64,000 nucleotides of DNA from Streptomyces wuyuanensis. Its GTDB lineage: Bacteria > Actinomycetota > Actinomycetes > Streptomycetales > Streptomycetaceae. Below, piece after piece: positions 1 through 7,804 of this stretch. Every line of letters begins with the position of its first letter. Within the stretch, counting starts at the first letter, position 1. The stretch lies in the NCBI RefSeq assembly GCF_900103455.1, contig NZ_FNHI01000010.1, positions 124,001 through 188,000 of the forward strand. Reading direction: 5' to 3'. The notes beneath the pieces are model-generated. The model made no database searches. It was not told the DNA's origin and saw nothing but the letters and a program-made list of their open reading frames with translations. The position numbers and the translations under genes are program-made.

Positions 1-648
1 CGCGGCGGGCACCCGGATGCCGTCGTAGTACGTCGCCGTCGTCGTGAGCCCGCCGACCGTCTCGATCGGGGTCCAGGAGAACCCCGGCGCGTCGGTGGGC
101 ACCAGGACGACCGAGATGCCCCGGTGCCGCGGTGCCTCGGGGTCGGTCCGGCAGGCCAGCCAGATCCAGTCGGCGTTCTGGGCGTTGGAGGTGAACACCT
201 TCTGACCGCTGATGAGCCAGTCGCCGCCGTCCCGCACCGCCTTCGTGCGGAGCGCCGCGAGATCCGTACCGGCCTCGGGCTCGCTGTAGCCGATGGCGAA
301 GACGAGCTCGCCGCGCAGGATCCTGGGCAGGAAGAACGCCTTCTGCTCCTCCGTGCCGTAGGTCATCAGCGTCGGGCCGACCGTGTTCAGCGTGACCATG
401 GAGACGGGCGCGCCCGCGCGGTACGCCTCGTCGAAGAAGACGAACTGCTCGTCGGCGCCGCGGCCCTGCCCGCCGTACTCGGCGGGCCATCCCAGGCCCA
501 GCAGGCCGTCGGCACCGATGCGCCCGAGCAGCCGGCGCTGCTCCGCCGGGTCGTCGGCGGCCGGGGGACCGTCCGGCATGAGAGCGCGGAAGTAGGAGCG
601 GAGTTCGGCGCGCAGCCGCTGCTGGCGCTCTGTCGGGGCGAGGTGCAC
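1..648 (-). CDS. Acyl-CoA dehydrogenase, 3' end cut by window edge
   Basis: Flavin-dependent acyl-CoA dehydrogenase, which oxidises acyl-CoA thioesters at C2-C3. The 216 visible residues cover the N-terminal helical domain and the middle beta domain. Seen: GYSEPEAGTDLA around residue 110 and an FTSNAQNADW segment, both typical of the family's FAD/substrate loops. The C-terminal catalytic domain lies beyond position 1. The GTG at 648 is chosen because GGGAGG sits 8 nt upstream; the reading frame stays open further upstream but without a better start. A TCTGAC/GTCAGA inverted repeat lies about 52-68 bp upstream of the start. Substrate cannot be told; its partner genes are outside the window. 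Confidence 0.9.
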   Translation of the reverse strand, partial: MHLAPTERQQRLRAELRSYFRALMPDGPPAADDPAEQRRLLGRIGADGLLGLGWPAEYGGQGRGADEQFVFFDEAYRAGAPVSMVTLNTVGPTLMTYGTEEQKAFFLPRILRGELVFAIGYSEPEAGTDLAALRTKAVRDGGDWLISGQKVFTSNAQNADWIWLACRTDPEAPRHRGISVVLVPTDAPGFSWTPIETVGGLTTTATYYDGIRVPAA

Positions 649-699
649 GGCGGCGGCCTCCCGGGCGGCGCAGGGGGATTCAGGCGCAGGAGCAAGGTT

Positions 700-716
700 T
701 CTGACTGTCCGTCAGA
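700..716. promoter_or_regulatory. Candidate operator of the acyl-CoA dehydrogenase
   Basis: Inverted repeat TCTGAC-N5-GTCAGA, 52-68 bp upstream of the GTG start at 648, in the expected promoter zone. Short arms with this spacing are usual for TetR-family operators, which often control acyl-CoA dehydrogenase genes. The regulator is inferred, not seen. Confidence 0.45.
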
Positions 717-754
717 TAACTCGGGATGTCAAGGTCACGAACACCTGCCGCCAC

Positions 755-788
755 CGCCCCGGGCAGACACCCGGGTGCCTCCGGGGCG
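755..788 (-). terminator. Hairpin downstream of small secreted protein gene
   Basis: Arms CGCCCCGG (755-762) and CCGGGGCG (781-788) enclose a second palindrome, CACCCGGGTG. It lies 140 nt past the stop of the minus-strand gene at 929-1240 and before the acyl-CoA dehydrogenase promoter. Confidence 0.4.
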
Positions 789-928
789 CGACCGGGACAC
801 TCGCACCTCCCCTGCCCCGCCCGCCCCGGACCGGCCCGAAAAACGGCGAACGGCCCGCGCGCCGATGCCGGAGCACCGCCGCGCAGGCCGTCCTTCACCC
901 CTCGGTCACCCCTCCCCGGCCGACGCCC

Positions 929-1240
929 CTACCAGAGCGGCAGGAAGGTGATCGCGATGTTCTCGTTCGACTGGTCGATCGCCGTGAAGGCCGAACCGTT
1001 CACGCTGGCGGTGTTGTTCTGGTTGGACGCGCCGGCTCCGGTGGCCACCTGCTGGGTGGTCGTCGAGTTGCCGAGGTTGTGCCCACCCACCCCACTGCCG
1101 CTGATGGTGGCCACGGCGGCGTTCGATCCGTCGCCCGCGAAGGCCCCGTTGTCGGCGTGCGCCACACCGGCGAAGAGGGCGGCCGCCAGCGGCAGCGCGG
1201 CGACGGCGGCCAGAGCGCGGGCGGTACGGATGCTTGCCAT
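929..1240 (-). CDS. Small secreted Asn/Gly-rich protein
   Basis: Protein of 103 aa with a clear Sec signal peptide: MASIRTAR, a hydrophobic Ala/Leu core, and a likely cleavage after GVAHA (about residue 29). The mature part is about 74 residues, polar, rich in Gly, Asn, Ser and Thr, with no Cys, and ends in an aromatic tail (FLPLW). Start ATG at 1240 is set by GGAGGAATCGAC just upstream; an in-frame ATG at 1285 would place the signal peptide internally. Composition recalls small surface proteins of Streptomyces aerial hyphae, but I cannot match it to chaplins or rodlins. Function unknown. Confidence 0.75.
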   Translation of the reverse strand: MASIRTARALAAVAALPLAAALFAGVAHADNGAFAGDGSNAAVATISGSGVGGHNLGNSTTTQQVATGAGASNQNNTASVNGSAFTAIDQSNENIAITFLPLW

Positions 1241-1579
1241 GTCGATTCCTCCGAAGCTTGGGAAGTGCACCGGGAATCGGCGCACCAGGCGTGCGGAACT
1301 ACGGCTGGAAACAGGGCGGTTGGCCGGCCGCCCGGTCGATCTTCACGACGTCGCGCATCCAGAGTTGCCCAGCGGATCTCCGGCGAACCACCTCGCAGGC
1401 GGCGATTCGCCCTCAAGCGTGAGGACATGGCGGTAAACCACCGCCAGGCCGCGAACCTCGCAGCTCAACTGCCCGACGGCGACAAAACCCCGCCACTCAC
1501 CAGAGGAAAAGCGTTACGGCACATTTTCGGCCAATCTCCCCCTCTTCCCTTACTCGAACATTCGTACGAACATGGAGCC
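1241..1579. other. Divergent intergenic region
   Basis: 339 nt between the divergent small secreted protein and Prim-Pol genes. It becomes less GC-rich towards 1500-1575. Close to the Prim-Pol start are two direct CGAACAT copies (1555-1561, 1567-1573) enclosing the palindrome TTCGTACGAA (1561-1570). No gene is apparent. Confidence 0.5.
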
Positions 1580-2449
1580 ATGGCCATCACCGACCGGCAC
1601 ACCGCCACCCTGGCCCTCGCCCACGCGCTCTCCGCCGCCGAGCGCGGGCTCCCCGTGATTCCCCTGTCCCCCACGAAGCTCCCCGCCCTGCCGTCACCGC
1701 ACCGCATGGACCGGGAGCCGGCCCGCTGCCGGGGCGAGTGCGGTCTGCCCGGCCACGGCGTGCACGACGCCACGGCCGACCCCGCCGCCGTGCGCGCGCT
1801 CTTCTCGGCCGCGCCCTGGGCCACGGGGTACGGCATCGCCTGCGGCCGCCCGCCCCACCATCTGATCGGCGTCGACCTGGACACCAGGACCGCCGCCACC
1901 GGCACCACGGACTCGGCCGCGGCCCTGCGGCAGCTGGCGCTCCGGCACCTGTTCACGATCCCGGAGACGGTCACCGTCATCACCCCGAGCGGCGGCCGCC
2001 ACCTGTGGCTGACCGGCCCGTCCGACGTGGTGGTGCCGAACTCGGCGAGCCGTCTCGCCCCCGGCATCGACATCCGGGGCGCCGGCGGCTACCTCGTCGG
2101 CCCGGGCTCGGTCGCGGCGCACGGCGCGTACCGGCTCGCGCCCGGGTCGGCGGAGCTAGCCCCCGCCCCGTGCCCCGACGCCCTGCTGCGGCTGATCGCG
2201 CCACCCGCGCGCCACCGGCACCCCGCACCCGGCCCGGCCCCGCGCGGCCAGGGCCTGATCCAGTTCGTGCTCGCCGCCCACGAGGGGCAGCGCAACACCC
2301 GGCTGTTCTGGGCCGCCTGCCGGGCGTACGAGAACGGCATCGGCGAATCCCTCGCCGACGCGCTGACAAAAGCCGCCGTGCGCACCGGACTGACCGAGCA
2401 CGAGGCCCGGGCAACGATCGCGTCGGCGGCACGGCTGACGAGCCGTTGA
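1580..2449 (+). CDS. Bifunctional DNA primase/polymerase (Prim-Pol domain) protein
   Basis: 289 aa. The N-terminal roughly 190 residues fit the archaeo-eukaryotic primase-like Prim-Pol domain: the opening helix HALSAAERGLPVIPL, a CRGECGLPGHGVHDAT loop, IGVDLD with the usual catalytic-type Asp pair, TPSGGRHLW with the conserved SGG-H, and DIRGAGGYLVGPGS. The last 70 residues form a small helical domain. There is no helicase domain, unlike plasmid or phage replicases, so this is a stand-alone chromosomal copy. ATG 1580 is the first Met giving a full domain; its Shine-Dalgarno is weak. A second Prim-Pol gene lies at 14354-15064. The physiological role of these single-domain proteins in Streptomyces is unknown. 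Confidence 0.8.
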   Translation: MAITDRHTATLALAHALSAAERGLPVIPLSPTKLPALPSPHRMDREPARCRGECGLPGHGVHDATADPAAVRALFSAAPWATGYGIACGRPPHHLIGVDLDTRTAATGTTDSAAALRQLALRHLFTIPETVTVITPSGGRHLWLTGPSDVVVPNSASRLAPGIDIRGAGGYLVGPGSVAAHGAYRLAPGSAELAPAPCPDALLRLIAPPARHRHPAPGPAPRGQGLIQFVLAAHEGQRNTRLFWAACRAYENGIGESLADALTKAAVRTGLTEHEARATIASAARLTSR

Positions 2450-2483
2450 GCAGTCGGCACCGAACGGCCGACGCACCGCGACC

Positions 2484-2521
2484 GCGGGAGTCCCGGCTCC
2501 GGGGGGAGCCGGGACTCCCGC
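2484..2521 (+). terminator. Strong rho-independent-like hairpin after Prim-Pol
   Basis: Perfect 17-bp stem (2484-2500 with 2505-2521) and a GGGG loop, 35 nt after the stop codon at 2449. There is no U-tract, as is usual in Streptomyces. Confidence 0.8.
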
Positions 2522-2557
2522 ATCAGGACCCCGAGGCACGCGGCAATCTCAAGTGAT

Positions 2558-2630
2558 ATGCCTCACACGAGAATCACGCTAATCGAGGGCAACTGTCCGG
2601 CTTGCGTGGTTCACCCTCACTGTGAGGCAT
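2558..2630. repeat. Widely spaced inverted repeat upstream of LAXTG protein
   Basis: ATGCCTCACA (2558-2567) and TGTGAGGCAT (2621-2630) are perfect inverted copies separated by 53 bp, in the region that must hold the promoter of the gene starting at 2782. Possibly a split operator. Confidence 0.4.
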
Positions 2631-2781
2631 CGTCAGCGGCCCCACCATTCAACCAACTTGCTTCCGTACCGCCGACGGCAGTCATACGATCACCACCGAC
2701 CAGTCGTCCTGCGTGAGGAAAACCGCGGCGGCTGCCCCGTGCTTCCGTACCGCAGACACCGGACCCCAGAAAAGGGTGCTC

Positions 2782-4143
2782 GTGACACTCCGCCGCATCG
2801 TCGCAACGGCCGTCGCCGCTGCCGTGACCACACCCGCAGTGCTGTTCGGCGCCTCGCCCGCATTCGCCGACTCCGCACCGACCGCCTCCGTCACCGCTCC
2901 GGCCGGCACCGAGGACGCCGCGGCGCACGCCGGCGTCCTGCGCAACGGCGCACTGGCCGGAAAGCTCCGCGCCGGTGAGGACACGGCCGGGAAGCGGGCC
3001 GCCAAGCCCTCCATCGAAGAGCTGGAGAAGGCCGCCGCCGAGGCGCAGAAGGCGTACGACGACGCCGTCGCCGCCGAAAAGGCCGCGCTCGCCGCCATGG
3101 AGGCCTCGCTCGCCGACGACTTCCCGCTCGCCGTAGCGGCCAGGGCCGCGAAGGAGAAGGCGGCCGACGCCGCCACCGCCAAGACCAACGCCGACCAGGC
3201 CCTGGCCGACGCCGAGGCCGCGCTCGCCGCGCTGCCCGAGACCGCCACGCCCGAGGAGAAGGCGGCAGCCGAGAAGGCCGTCGCGGACGCCACCACCGCG
3301 GCAGGGACCGCCGCAGCGGCCAAGACCGCGGCCGACGAGGCCGCGAAGCAGGCCACCACCGACCTGGACGACGCCCGCGTCGCCTCCGTACGCGCGTGGG
3401 GCAAGGCCAAGGAGGCCGCGAAGAAGGCCCTGGAGGCCAAGAAGGCCGCCGACGAGGCACTCGAGGACGCCCTGGAGGAGCAGGACCCGGTCCCGTGCAA
3501 GCCCGAGAGCGAGCTCACCGCGACCCTCTCCGGGCTGCCCGCCAAGATCACCGCCGGTTCGACCGTCGAGATGAAGCTCCGCATCGCCAACGGCACGGAC
3601 AGGACGCTCGACGAGGTCTGGCCGTTCGTCTACTTCCACGCGATCGAGAAGGGCGGCTACGCGCCCATCGACGACCGCATGCACCTGCAGTGGTCGACGG
3701 CGACCCAGACCTGGACGGACGCCGGCGACGACTACACGGCCGGTTCCGTCAGCCCGCTGAAGGCCGGCGCCCACGCCGACATCAAGCTGCGGCTCACGGT
3801 CGACGCCGACACGCCCGAAGCCGTGGGCGCCGCCTTCCTCGCTGCCGACTACGTCAACGAGGACGGCTCCTGCGGCGGCTCGCCGGAGCTGACCACGTAC
3901 GACTTCGCGGTCACCGCCAAGCCCGCCCCGTCCGCCTCCCCGTCGCCCAGCACGAGCACGGGTACCGGCACGCAGACCCAGACCACGACCACCCAGCCGC
4001 TCACCACCACGAGCGACAGCCTCGCCAGCACCGGCTCCTCCTCGGCCCTGCCGCAGCTCGCCGCCGCGGCCGGCGCGGCCGTGGCCCTCGGCGCCGGTGC
4101 GGTCTTCGCGGCGCGCCGCCGAAAGGCGGACTCCGCGTCCTGA
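2782..4143 (+). CDS. LAXTG-anchored (sortase-type) surface protein with Ala-rich coiled coil
   Basis: 453 aa secreted protein. Residues 1-31 are a Sec signal peptide (LRRIVATAV... ending SPAFA). About residues 70-230 are Ala/Lys/Glu-rich with heptad-like spacing, so a long coiled coil is likely. About 240-400 form a globular domain with two Cys. A Ser/Thr/Pro linker follows, then LASTG, a hydrophobic stretch and an RRRK tail. LAXTG is the sorting signal of class E sortases, typical of Streptomyces, so it is probably linked covalently to the cell wall. GTG 2782 follows AAAGGG by 5 nt; GTG 2776 is the alternative. No sortase gene lies nearby. Confidence 0.8.
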   Translation: MTLRRIVATAVAAAVTTPAVLFGASPAFADSAPTASVTAPAGTEDAAAHAGVLRNGALAGKLRAGEDTAGKRAAKPSIEELEKAAAEAQKAYDDAVAAEKAALAAMEASLADDFPLAVAARAAKEKAADAATAKTNADQALADAEAALAALPETATPEEKAAAEKAVADATTAAGTAAAAKTAADEAAKQATTDLDDARVASVRAWGKAKEAAKKALEAKKAADEALEDALEEQDPVPCKPESELTATLSGLPAKITAGSTVEMKLRIANGTDRTLDEVWPFVYFHAIEKGGYAPIDDRMHLQWSTATQTWTDAGDDYTAGSVSPLKAGAHADIKLRLTVDADTPEAVGAAFLAADYVNEDGSCGGSPELTTYDFAVTAKPAPSASPSPSTSTGTGTQTQTTTTQPLTTTSDSLASTGSSSALPQLAAAAGAAVALGAGAVFAARRRKADSAS

Positions 4144-4210
4144 CCCGCGACAACGCGCGTACGACGGAAGGGCGCTGCCGCCGGGCGGGGGCGCCCTTCC
4201 GCGCGTCCCG

Positions 4211-5023
4211 TCAGCGCTTGCTGAACACGCTGACGGGACGCTGCTGCCTCTCGCCGTCCACGATCACGTCGACGAACTCGTCGTAGAAGGCGATCCGGTC
4301 CTTGATGACGCCCACCGCCGGCAGCGGATCGGGATAGCTCCAGGCGATGTCCGGCCGGACGTCGCCCTCACCCGCCCACGACCAGTACTCGGTCGCCACT
4401 CCCTTGTACGGGCAACGGGTGCTCGTGTCGGTCGGCGTGAACAGGTCGAGGCGCACGTCCTCGCGCGGGAAGTAGTAGCGCACCGGCAAGTCAGTCTCGA
4501 ACAGCAGCACCGGGGATCGCGTGTCCGCGACGACCGTGCCCTCGATCTCGACCTGGACATGGCGGGTACTGGGCAGCGCGTCGACGCGCTTGTGGGGATC
4601 ACGTGGGTGCACGAAGATCTCCTCCTCCTCTTCGTACCAGTGGTCGAGGACCTCTCGGCCGAACCAGGCGAAGCACACGTGGCCCGCCAGCTCCTCGCCG
4701 GGGCAGCCCCAGGCCGCGGAGCGTACGACCTCGTCGCCCACCACGAGGTCGTAGAACTCGGTCGCTCCCGCGTGGCGCCGGCCCGGGGACCGCTCGAACC
4801 TCCGCAGCAGGTCCATCCGGACGTCCTCGGCCGGGAACGCGTAGACCGGCACGGGGACACCGGGCTCCCACACCAGAACGGGACGGCGGCTGTCGACGAC
4901 GGTCACGCCGTTCTTCGTGCCGCGGACCCAGCGGTCGCTGGGCTCCCAGACCAGGCTGTCGGCCGGGTCGGGCCGGCGCCGTAGGACCGGTGCGGTCCCC
5001 GGCACGCTCCCGGGTGTGGCCAT
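4211..5023 (-). CDS. DUF427 domain protein (tandem)
   Basis: 270 aa. It contains two DUF427-like halves. The first has VRGTKNGVTVVDS, a VWEPG strand and YAFPAEDV; the second repeats this as VEGTVVADTRSP, LLFETDLPVRYYFPREDVR and CPYKGVATEYWSW. DUF427 proteins have a compact beta-fold of unknown biochemical function. Start ATG 5023 is preceded by GGAGGAGGAGTCC. It is convergent with the LAXTG gene and appears monocistronic. The larger open frame upstream of this Met has shadow-like composition and is not used. Confidence 0.85.
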   Translation of the reverse strand: MATPGSVPGTAPVLRRRPDPADSLVWEPSDRWVRGTKNGVTVVDSRRPVLVWEPGVPVPVYAFPAEDVRMDLLRRFERSPGRRHAGATEFYDLVVGDEVVRSAAWGCPGEELAGHVCFAWFGREVLDHWYEEEEEIFVHPRDPHKRVDALPSTRHVQVEIEGTVVADTRSPVLLFETDLPVRYYFPREDVRLDLFTPTDTSTRCPYKGVATEYWSWAGEGDVRPDIAWSYPDPLPAVGVIKDRIAFYDEFVDVIVDGERQQRPVSVFSKR

Positions 5024-5348
5024 GGACTCCTCCTCCGGTCGGTGCGGCGCCCTCCGGATCGCGCACCGCGCCGCCCTCCTGACCTCTCCACCTTGGGCTT
5101 CCGCGATCCCCGGCGCAACGCCGCCTCCGCGAACCGGGGCGGCCCGGGACGCCGGCATGAGGCGGCGGCCGCATCGCCGGCGTGCCCCCGGGTGCGGCCC
5201 GCCCTGACGGCGGCCGGCACCTCCGACTCGACGACCGTCCTTGATCGTCCGCCGTTACGGAACCGTCGTCTTCCCCCGTGCAACTCTCACCTGTCCCGCG
5301 CCGTCTACCAGGCGGAACAGGGACCACACGCAGAAGGAGCCGACCGAC

Positions 5349-6044
5349 GTGGGGGACATTCGCCGACGGATAGCCGTCGCACTCGGGACCACCGCCCTGG
5401 TGGCCCCGCTCACCGTGGCGATGGGGAGCACGACCGCGCACGCGGCGTCGTGCACGACGCAGACGGGGGCGTACCAGAAGCAGGTCGAGAAGTTCCTCGG
5501 CCGCCCGGTGGACGGGAAGCAGTCGCCCGCCGACTGCAAGGCGATCCAGGCCTTCCAGACGAAGCACTCGATCAGCCCGAACGCGGGCCTGGCGGGGCCG
5601 ATCACCTGGGGCGTCATGGATCTCATGAACAGGCAGAAGGCCGTCGGCAAGAACCCGAACAAGGCCGGCAAGTGCCCGACGAACAAGGGCCGCATCGCCT
5701 GCGTCGACCTGACACTGCAGCTCAGCTGGATCCAGGACGGCAAGAAGCTGGTCTACGGACCGGTGGCGGTCCGGACGGGTCGCAACGGGCACGAGACCCG
5801 CACCGGCCTGAAGAAGGTCTACTGGCGCAACATCGACCACGTGTCGAGCCTGTACAACGTGCCCATGCCGTACAGCCAGTTCTTCGACGGCGGCCAGGCC
5901 TTCCACTCCGTCGGCATCAGCGTCTGGGCCCCGCCCGGCTCGCACGGCTGCGTGAACATGACCAAGACCGACGCGGTCAAGTACTGGAACCTGCTCCGCA
6001 AGGGCGACGACGTCTTCGTCTACGGCCGCAAGCCGGGCACCTGA
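5349..6044 (+). CDS. Secreted L,D-transpeptidase with peptidoglycan-binding domain
   Basis: 231 aa. Signal peptide to about residue 35 (cleavage near TAHAAS). Then a peptidoglycan-binding type 1 region (about 40-100: VEKFLGRPVDGKQSP, ADCKAIQAFQTKH) and a YkuD-type catalytic domain (about 115-231). The catalytic signature is visible: His in AFHSVGISVW, then SHGCVNM with the nucleophilic Cys. Such enzymes make 3-3 peptide cross-links or attach proteins to peptidoglycan. GTG 5349 follows AGAAGGAGC by 9 nt; an in-frame ATG at 5241 would bury the signal peptide. Monocistronic, followed by a strong hairpin. Confidence 0.9.
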   Translation: MGDIRRRIAVALGTTALVAPLTVAMGSTTAHAASCTTQTGAYQKQVEKFLGRPVDGKQSPADCKAIQAFQTKHSISPNAGLAGPITWGVMDLMNRQKAVGKNPNKAGKCPTNKGRIACVDLTLQLSWIQDGKKLVYGPVAVRTGRNGHETRTGLKKVYWRNIDHVSSLYNVPMPYSQFFDGGQAFHSVGISVWAPPGSHGCVNMTKTDAVKYWNLLRKGDDVFVYGRKPGT

Positions 6045-6098
6045 CGCCCGCTCGCCGCCGGGGAAGCGATTCCCCCGGGCGGTGACCCCCGATCTGCC

Positions 6099-6135
6099 GA
6101 GAAAGGGCGCCCGGAAGTCCCGGGCGCCCTTTCTC
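6099..6135 (+). terminator. Terminator of L,D-transpeptidase
   Basis: 16-bp perfect stem, 6099-6114 pairing with 6120-6135, loop of 5 nt, ending in CCCTTTCTC. It starts 54 nt after the stop codon. Confidence 0.85.
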
Positions 6136-6224
6136 GTTCCCGTACGCCGCCACGACGCTCCGCGGGGCGTGGCCTCGGCGACCGCTTCGTCACCGCCCCA
6201 GGGTCTTCCTGAGTACGGCTGCTC

Positions 6225-6911
6225 ATGCGTCGCGCAGAGCCGCGGCCTACCGTCGCACGCATGGTCAAGTGCCTTGCTCACAGAGCCCGAACCTCAGGGC
6301 GGTCCGTCCGGTACACCATCACGAGGCTCGTGATGGTCGTGTCGGCAGTCGCCGCCGTGATGGCGGCGAACTTCGTGTGGAACGGCACCCCGTACCCCTC
6401 GGCGGACCCGGACGCGGTCGCGCGCCGGCTCAAGGACCAATCCGACAGGGTCCACGACGACTTCGCGCTGCCCGGAAAGCACGCCGCGAGCTCGGGCAGG
6501 GTCGGCACCGGCGCCTGTTACCACCGTGGGCTGAGGGGAATCGCCCACATCGACGAGGCACGAAGCGACGTCCGCAGCTTCGATCTGGACTGGAGCGTGC
6601 CGGACGTCCCGGAGGCCACCGCCCGAGAGGCGCAGCAACGCGTGCGCCGGCGGCTGCTCCAGCAAGGGTGGAAACTCACCCACGAAGGCGACCGTGCGGG
6701 CGCCACCTTCCGCGAACTGGGCTTCCGATTCGAGAACACGGAAGGCGACCAGGTCGACGTGCGGTGGAACGCCTCGACCGTGACTCTGTTCATCGGCGTC
6801 CACGCCCCCTGTGCGCTGGTTCCCGACGGGTTCGCCGTGTACGACTGGGCCGAGGCGGACTGGCACCCGCAAGATCACACCGCGGGGGGGCGCCGCGGGG
6901 ACAAGGCGTGA
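6225..6911 (+). CDS. Hypothetical membrane-anchored protein
   Basis: Up to 228 aa. One hydrophobic segment near residues 33-50 (LVMVVSAVAAVMAANFVW) follows an Arg-rich stretch and would make an N-terminal anchor or uncleaved signal. The remaining 175 residues are predicted extracytoplasmic, with two Cys (GACYHRG, HAPCALV) that could form a disulfide, and a region with IEVADP-like repeats absent. No family recognised. The start is uncertain: ATG 6225, ATG 6261 or a codon near 6333 are possible and none has a convincing ribosome site. Orphan gene between the L,D-transpeptidase terminator and a tRNA. Confidence 0.6.
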   Translation: MRRAEPRPTVARMVKCLAHRARTSGRSVRYTITRLVMVVSAVAAVMAANFVWNGTPYPSADPDAVARRLKDQSDRVHDDFALPGKHAASSGRVGTGACYHRGLRGIAHIDEARSDVRSFDLDWSVPDVPEATAREAQQRVRRRLLQQGWKLTHEGDRAGATFRELGFRFENTEGDQVDVRWNASTVTLFIGVHAPCALVPDGFAVYDWAEADWHPQDHTAGGRRGDKA

Positions 6912-7147
6912 TCACGGCCGGGGCACAAGCGACCGCCGTGCCCTCACGTGCCCCGTCGAGCAGACATCACGGGAGAGTACCGATCAGTCACAGAGCGTGG
7001 GAACCCAACGCCCCGGACCGGTATCACCCACTCAGGGCCGACCTTCCGGTACGGGTCTCGCGCCGAACACGACGCCGTGTCGGAGTGAAGGAGCTGAACG
7101 GCCCGGAGGAGAACACCACTTGCGAACATACGCCCCGCGCAGCCCAA
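6912..7147. other. Intergenic region
   Basis: 236 nt between the hypothetical gene and the tRNA-Ser terminator. No gene or clear motif is visible. Confidence 0.4.
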
Positions 7148-7180
7148 CGGCCCCTGACCATATGAACTGGTCAGGGGCCG
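7148..7180 (-). terminator. Hairpin downstream of tRNA-Ser(UGA)
   Basis: 13-bp perfect stem CGGCCCCTGACCA / TGGTCAGGGGCCG with a 7-nt loop, starting 8 nt after the tRNA 3' end. Confidence 0.75.
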
Positions 7181-7188
7181 TTCACCTG

Positions 7189-7273
7189 CGGTGGGTGTGG
7201 GATTTGAACCCACGGTGACTCGCGCCACGACGGTTTTCAAGACCGTTCCCTTAGGCCGCTCGGGCAACCCACC
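7189..7273 (-). tRNA. tRNA-Ser (anticodon UGA)
   Basis: On the minus strand the acceptor arms GGTGGGT and ACCCACC pair perfectly and the discriminator is G. The anticodon loop is CTTGAAA with anticodon TGA, reading UCA codons. There is a long variable arm typical of tRNA-Ser and a TTCAAATC T-loop. CCA is not encoded. Confidence 0.97.
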
Positions 7274-7415
7274 TGCGCCCCGCCTCACCTGCTGCGGAGC
7301 GGGCTACAGCCTACCGGCTTGCGGATCGCGCGTGAGGCGCCCGGGGAAGAGTCGTCCGGCGGACCGGACCCGGTGGTGCTGCCCGGCAGTGGCTCGGCCA
7401 CGGCCCGGCGGTGGC

Positions 7416-7607
7416 TCAGCGGTCGGCGATGTCCTCGCGGAGGCCGTCGGAGAACTCCCACCACGAGAGGGGAAGCCAGTCGCCGTTGACAAAGGCATCC
7501 ACCGTGGCGCCACGACCGCGGACCGTCACCGTCGTGCCGGGCGGGTACGTGGCTCCGGAGAGACCCGGTACGGGGACGAGCAGGGTCCCTAGCCTTTGTG
7601 CTGCCAC
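7416..7607 (-). CDS. Small hypothetical protein
   Basis: 63 aa from GTG 7607, which has GGAGGG 7 nt upstream. A longer reading from GTG 7658 adds 17 residues without a ribosome site. The protein starts VAAQRLGTLLVPVPG, has a TVTVRGRGATVDAFVNG strand-rich middle and ends SWWEFSDGLREDIADR. No Cys, no signal peptide, no membrane segment; it looks like a small soluble beta-rich protein. No family recognised. It is divergent from the dehydrogenase at 7805. Confidence 0.55.
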   Translation of the reverse strand: MAAQRLGTLLVPVPGLSGATYPPGTTVTVRGRGATVDAFVNGDWLPLSWWEFSDGLREDIADR

Positions 7608-7730
7608 TTTCTCGCCCTCCACTTCGCTTGATTCGGTACGGCACCTGAAAGGCGCCACCCGGGGCGGGTATTCCTCCTGAGATTACCGGCTTGTCCGATC
7701 CTCCGGGCCGGAGAATCATGAGATGTGTGC

Positions 7731-7750
7731 CACAAGTGAGTCACAAGTGA
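7731..7750. promoter_or_regulatory. Tandem CACAAGTGA repeats in divergent promoter
   Basis: CACAAGTGA at 7731-7739 and 7742-7750, start-to-start 11 bp (one helical turn), between the small minus-strand gene and the dehydrogenase. A CTCCG-GGC-CGGAG palindrome lies at 7701-7713. Likely protein-binding site; regulator unknown. Confidence 0.4.
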
Positions 7751-7804
7751 AAGGAGGGGTGGGGGGCCGCAGTCACGCACGCAACGCCAGCGGAGGTCAC
7801 AGCC

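Noticed and set aside
1555..1573. LexA/SOS box before the Prim-Pol gene
   Set aside because: GAAC occurs as a direct, not inverted, repeat, so the known LexA symmetry is missing.
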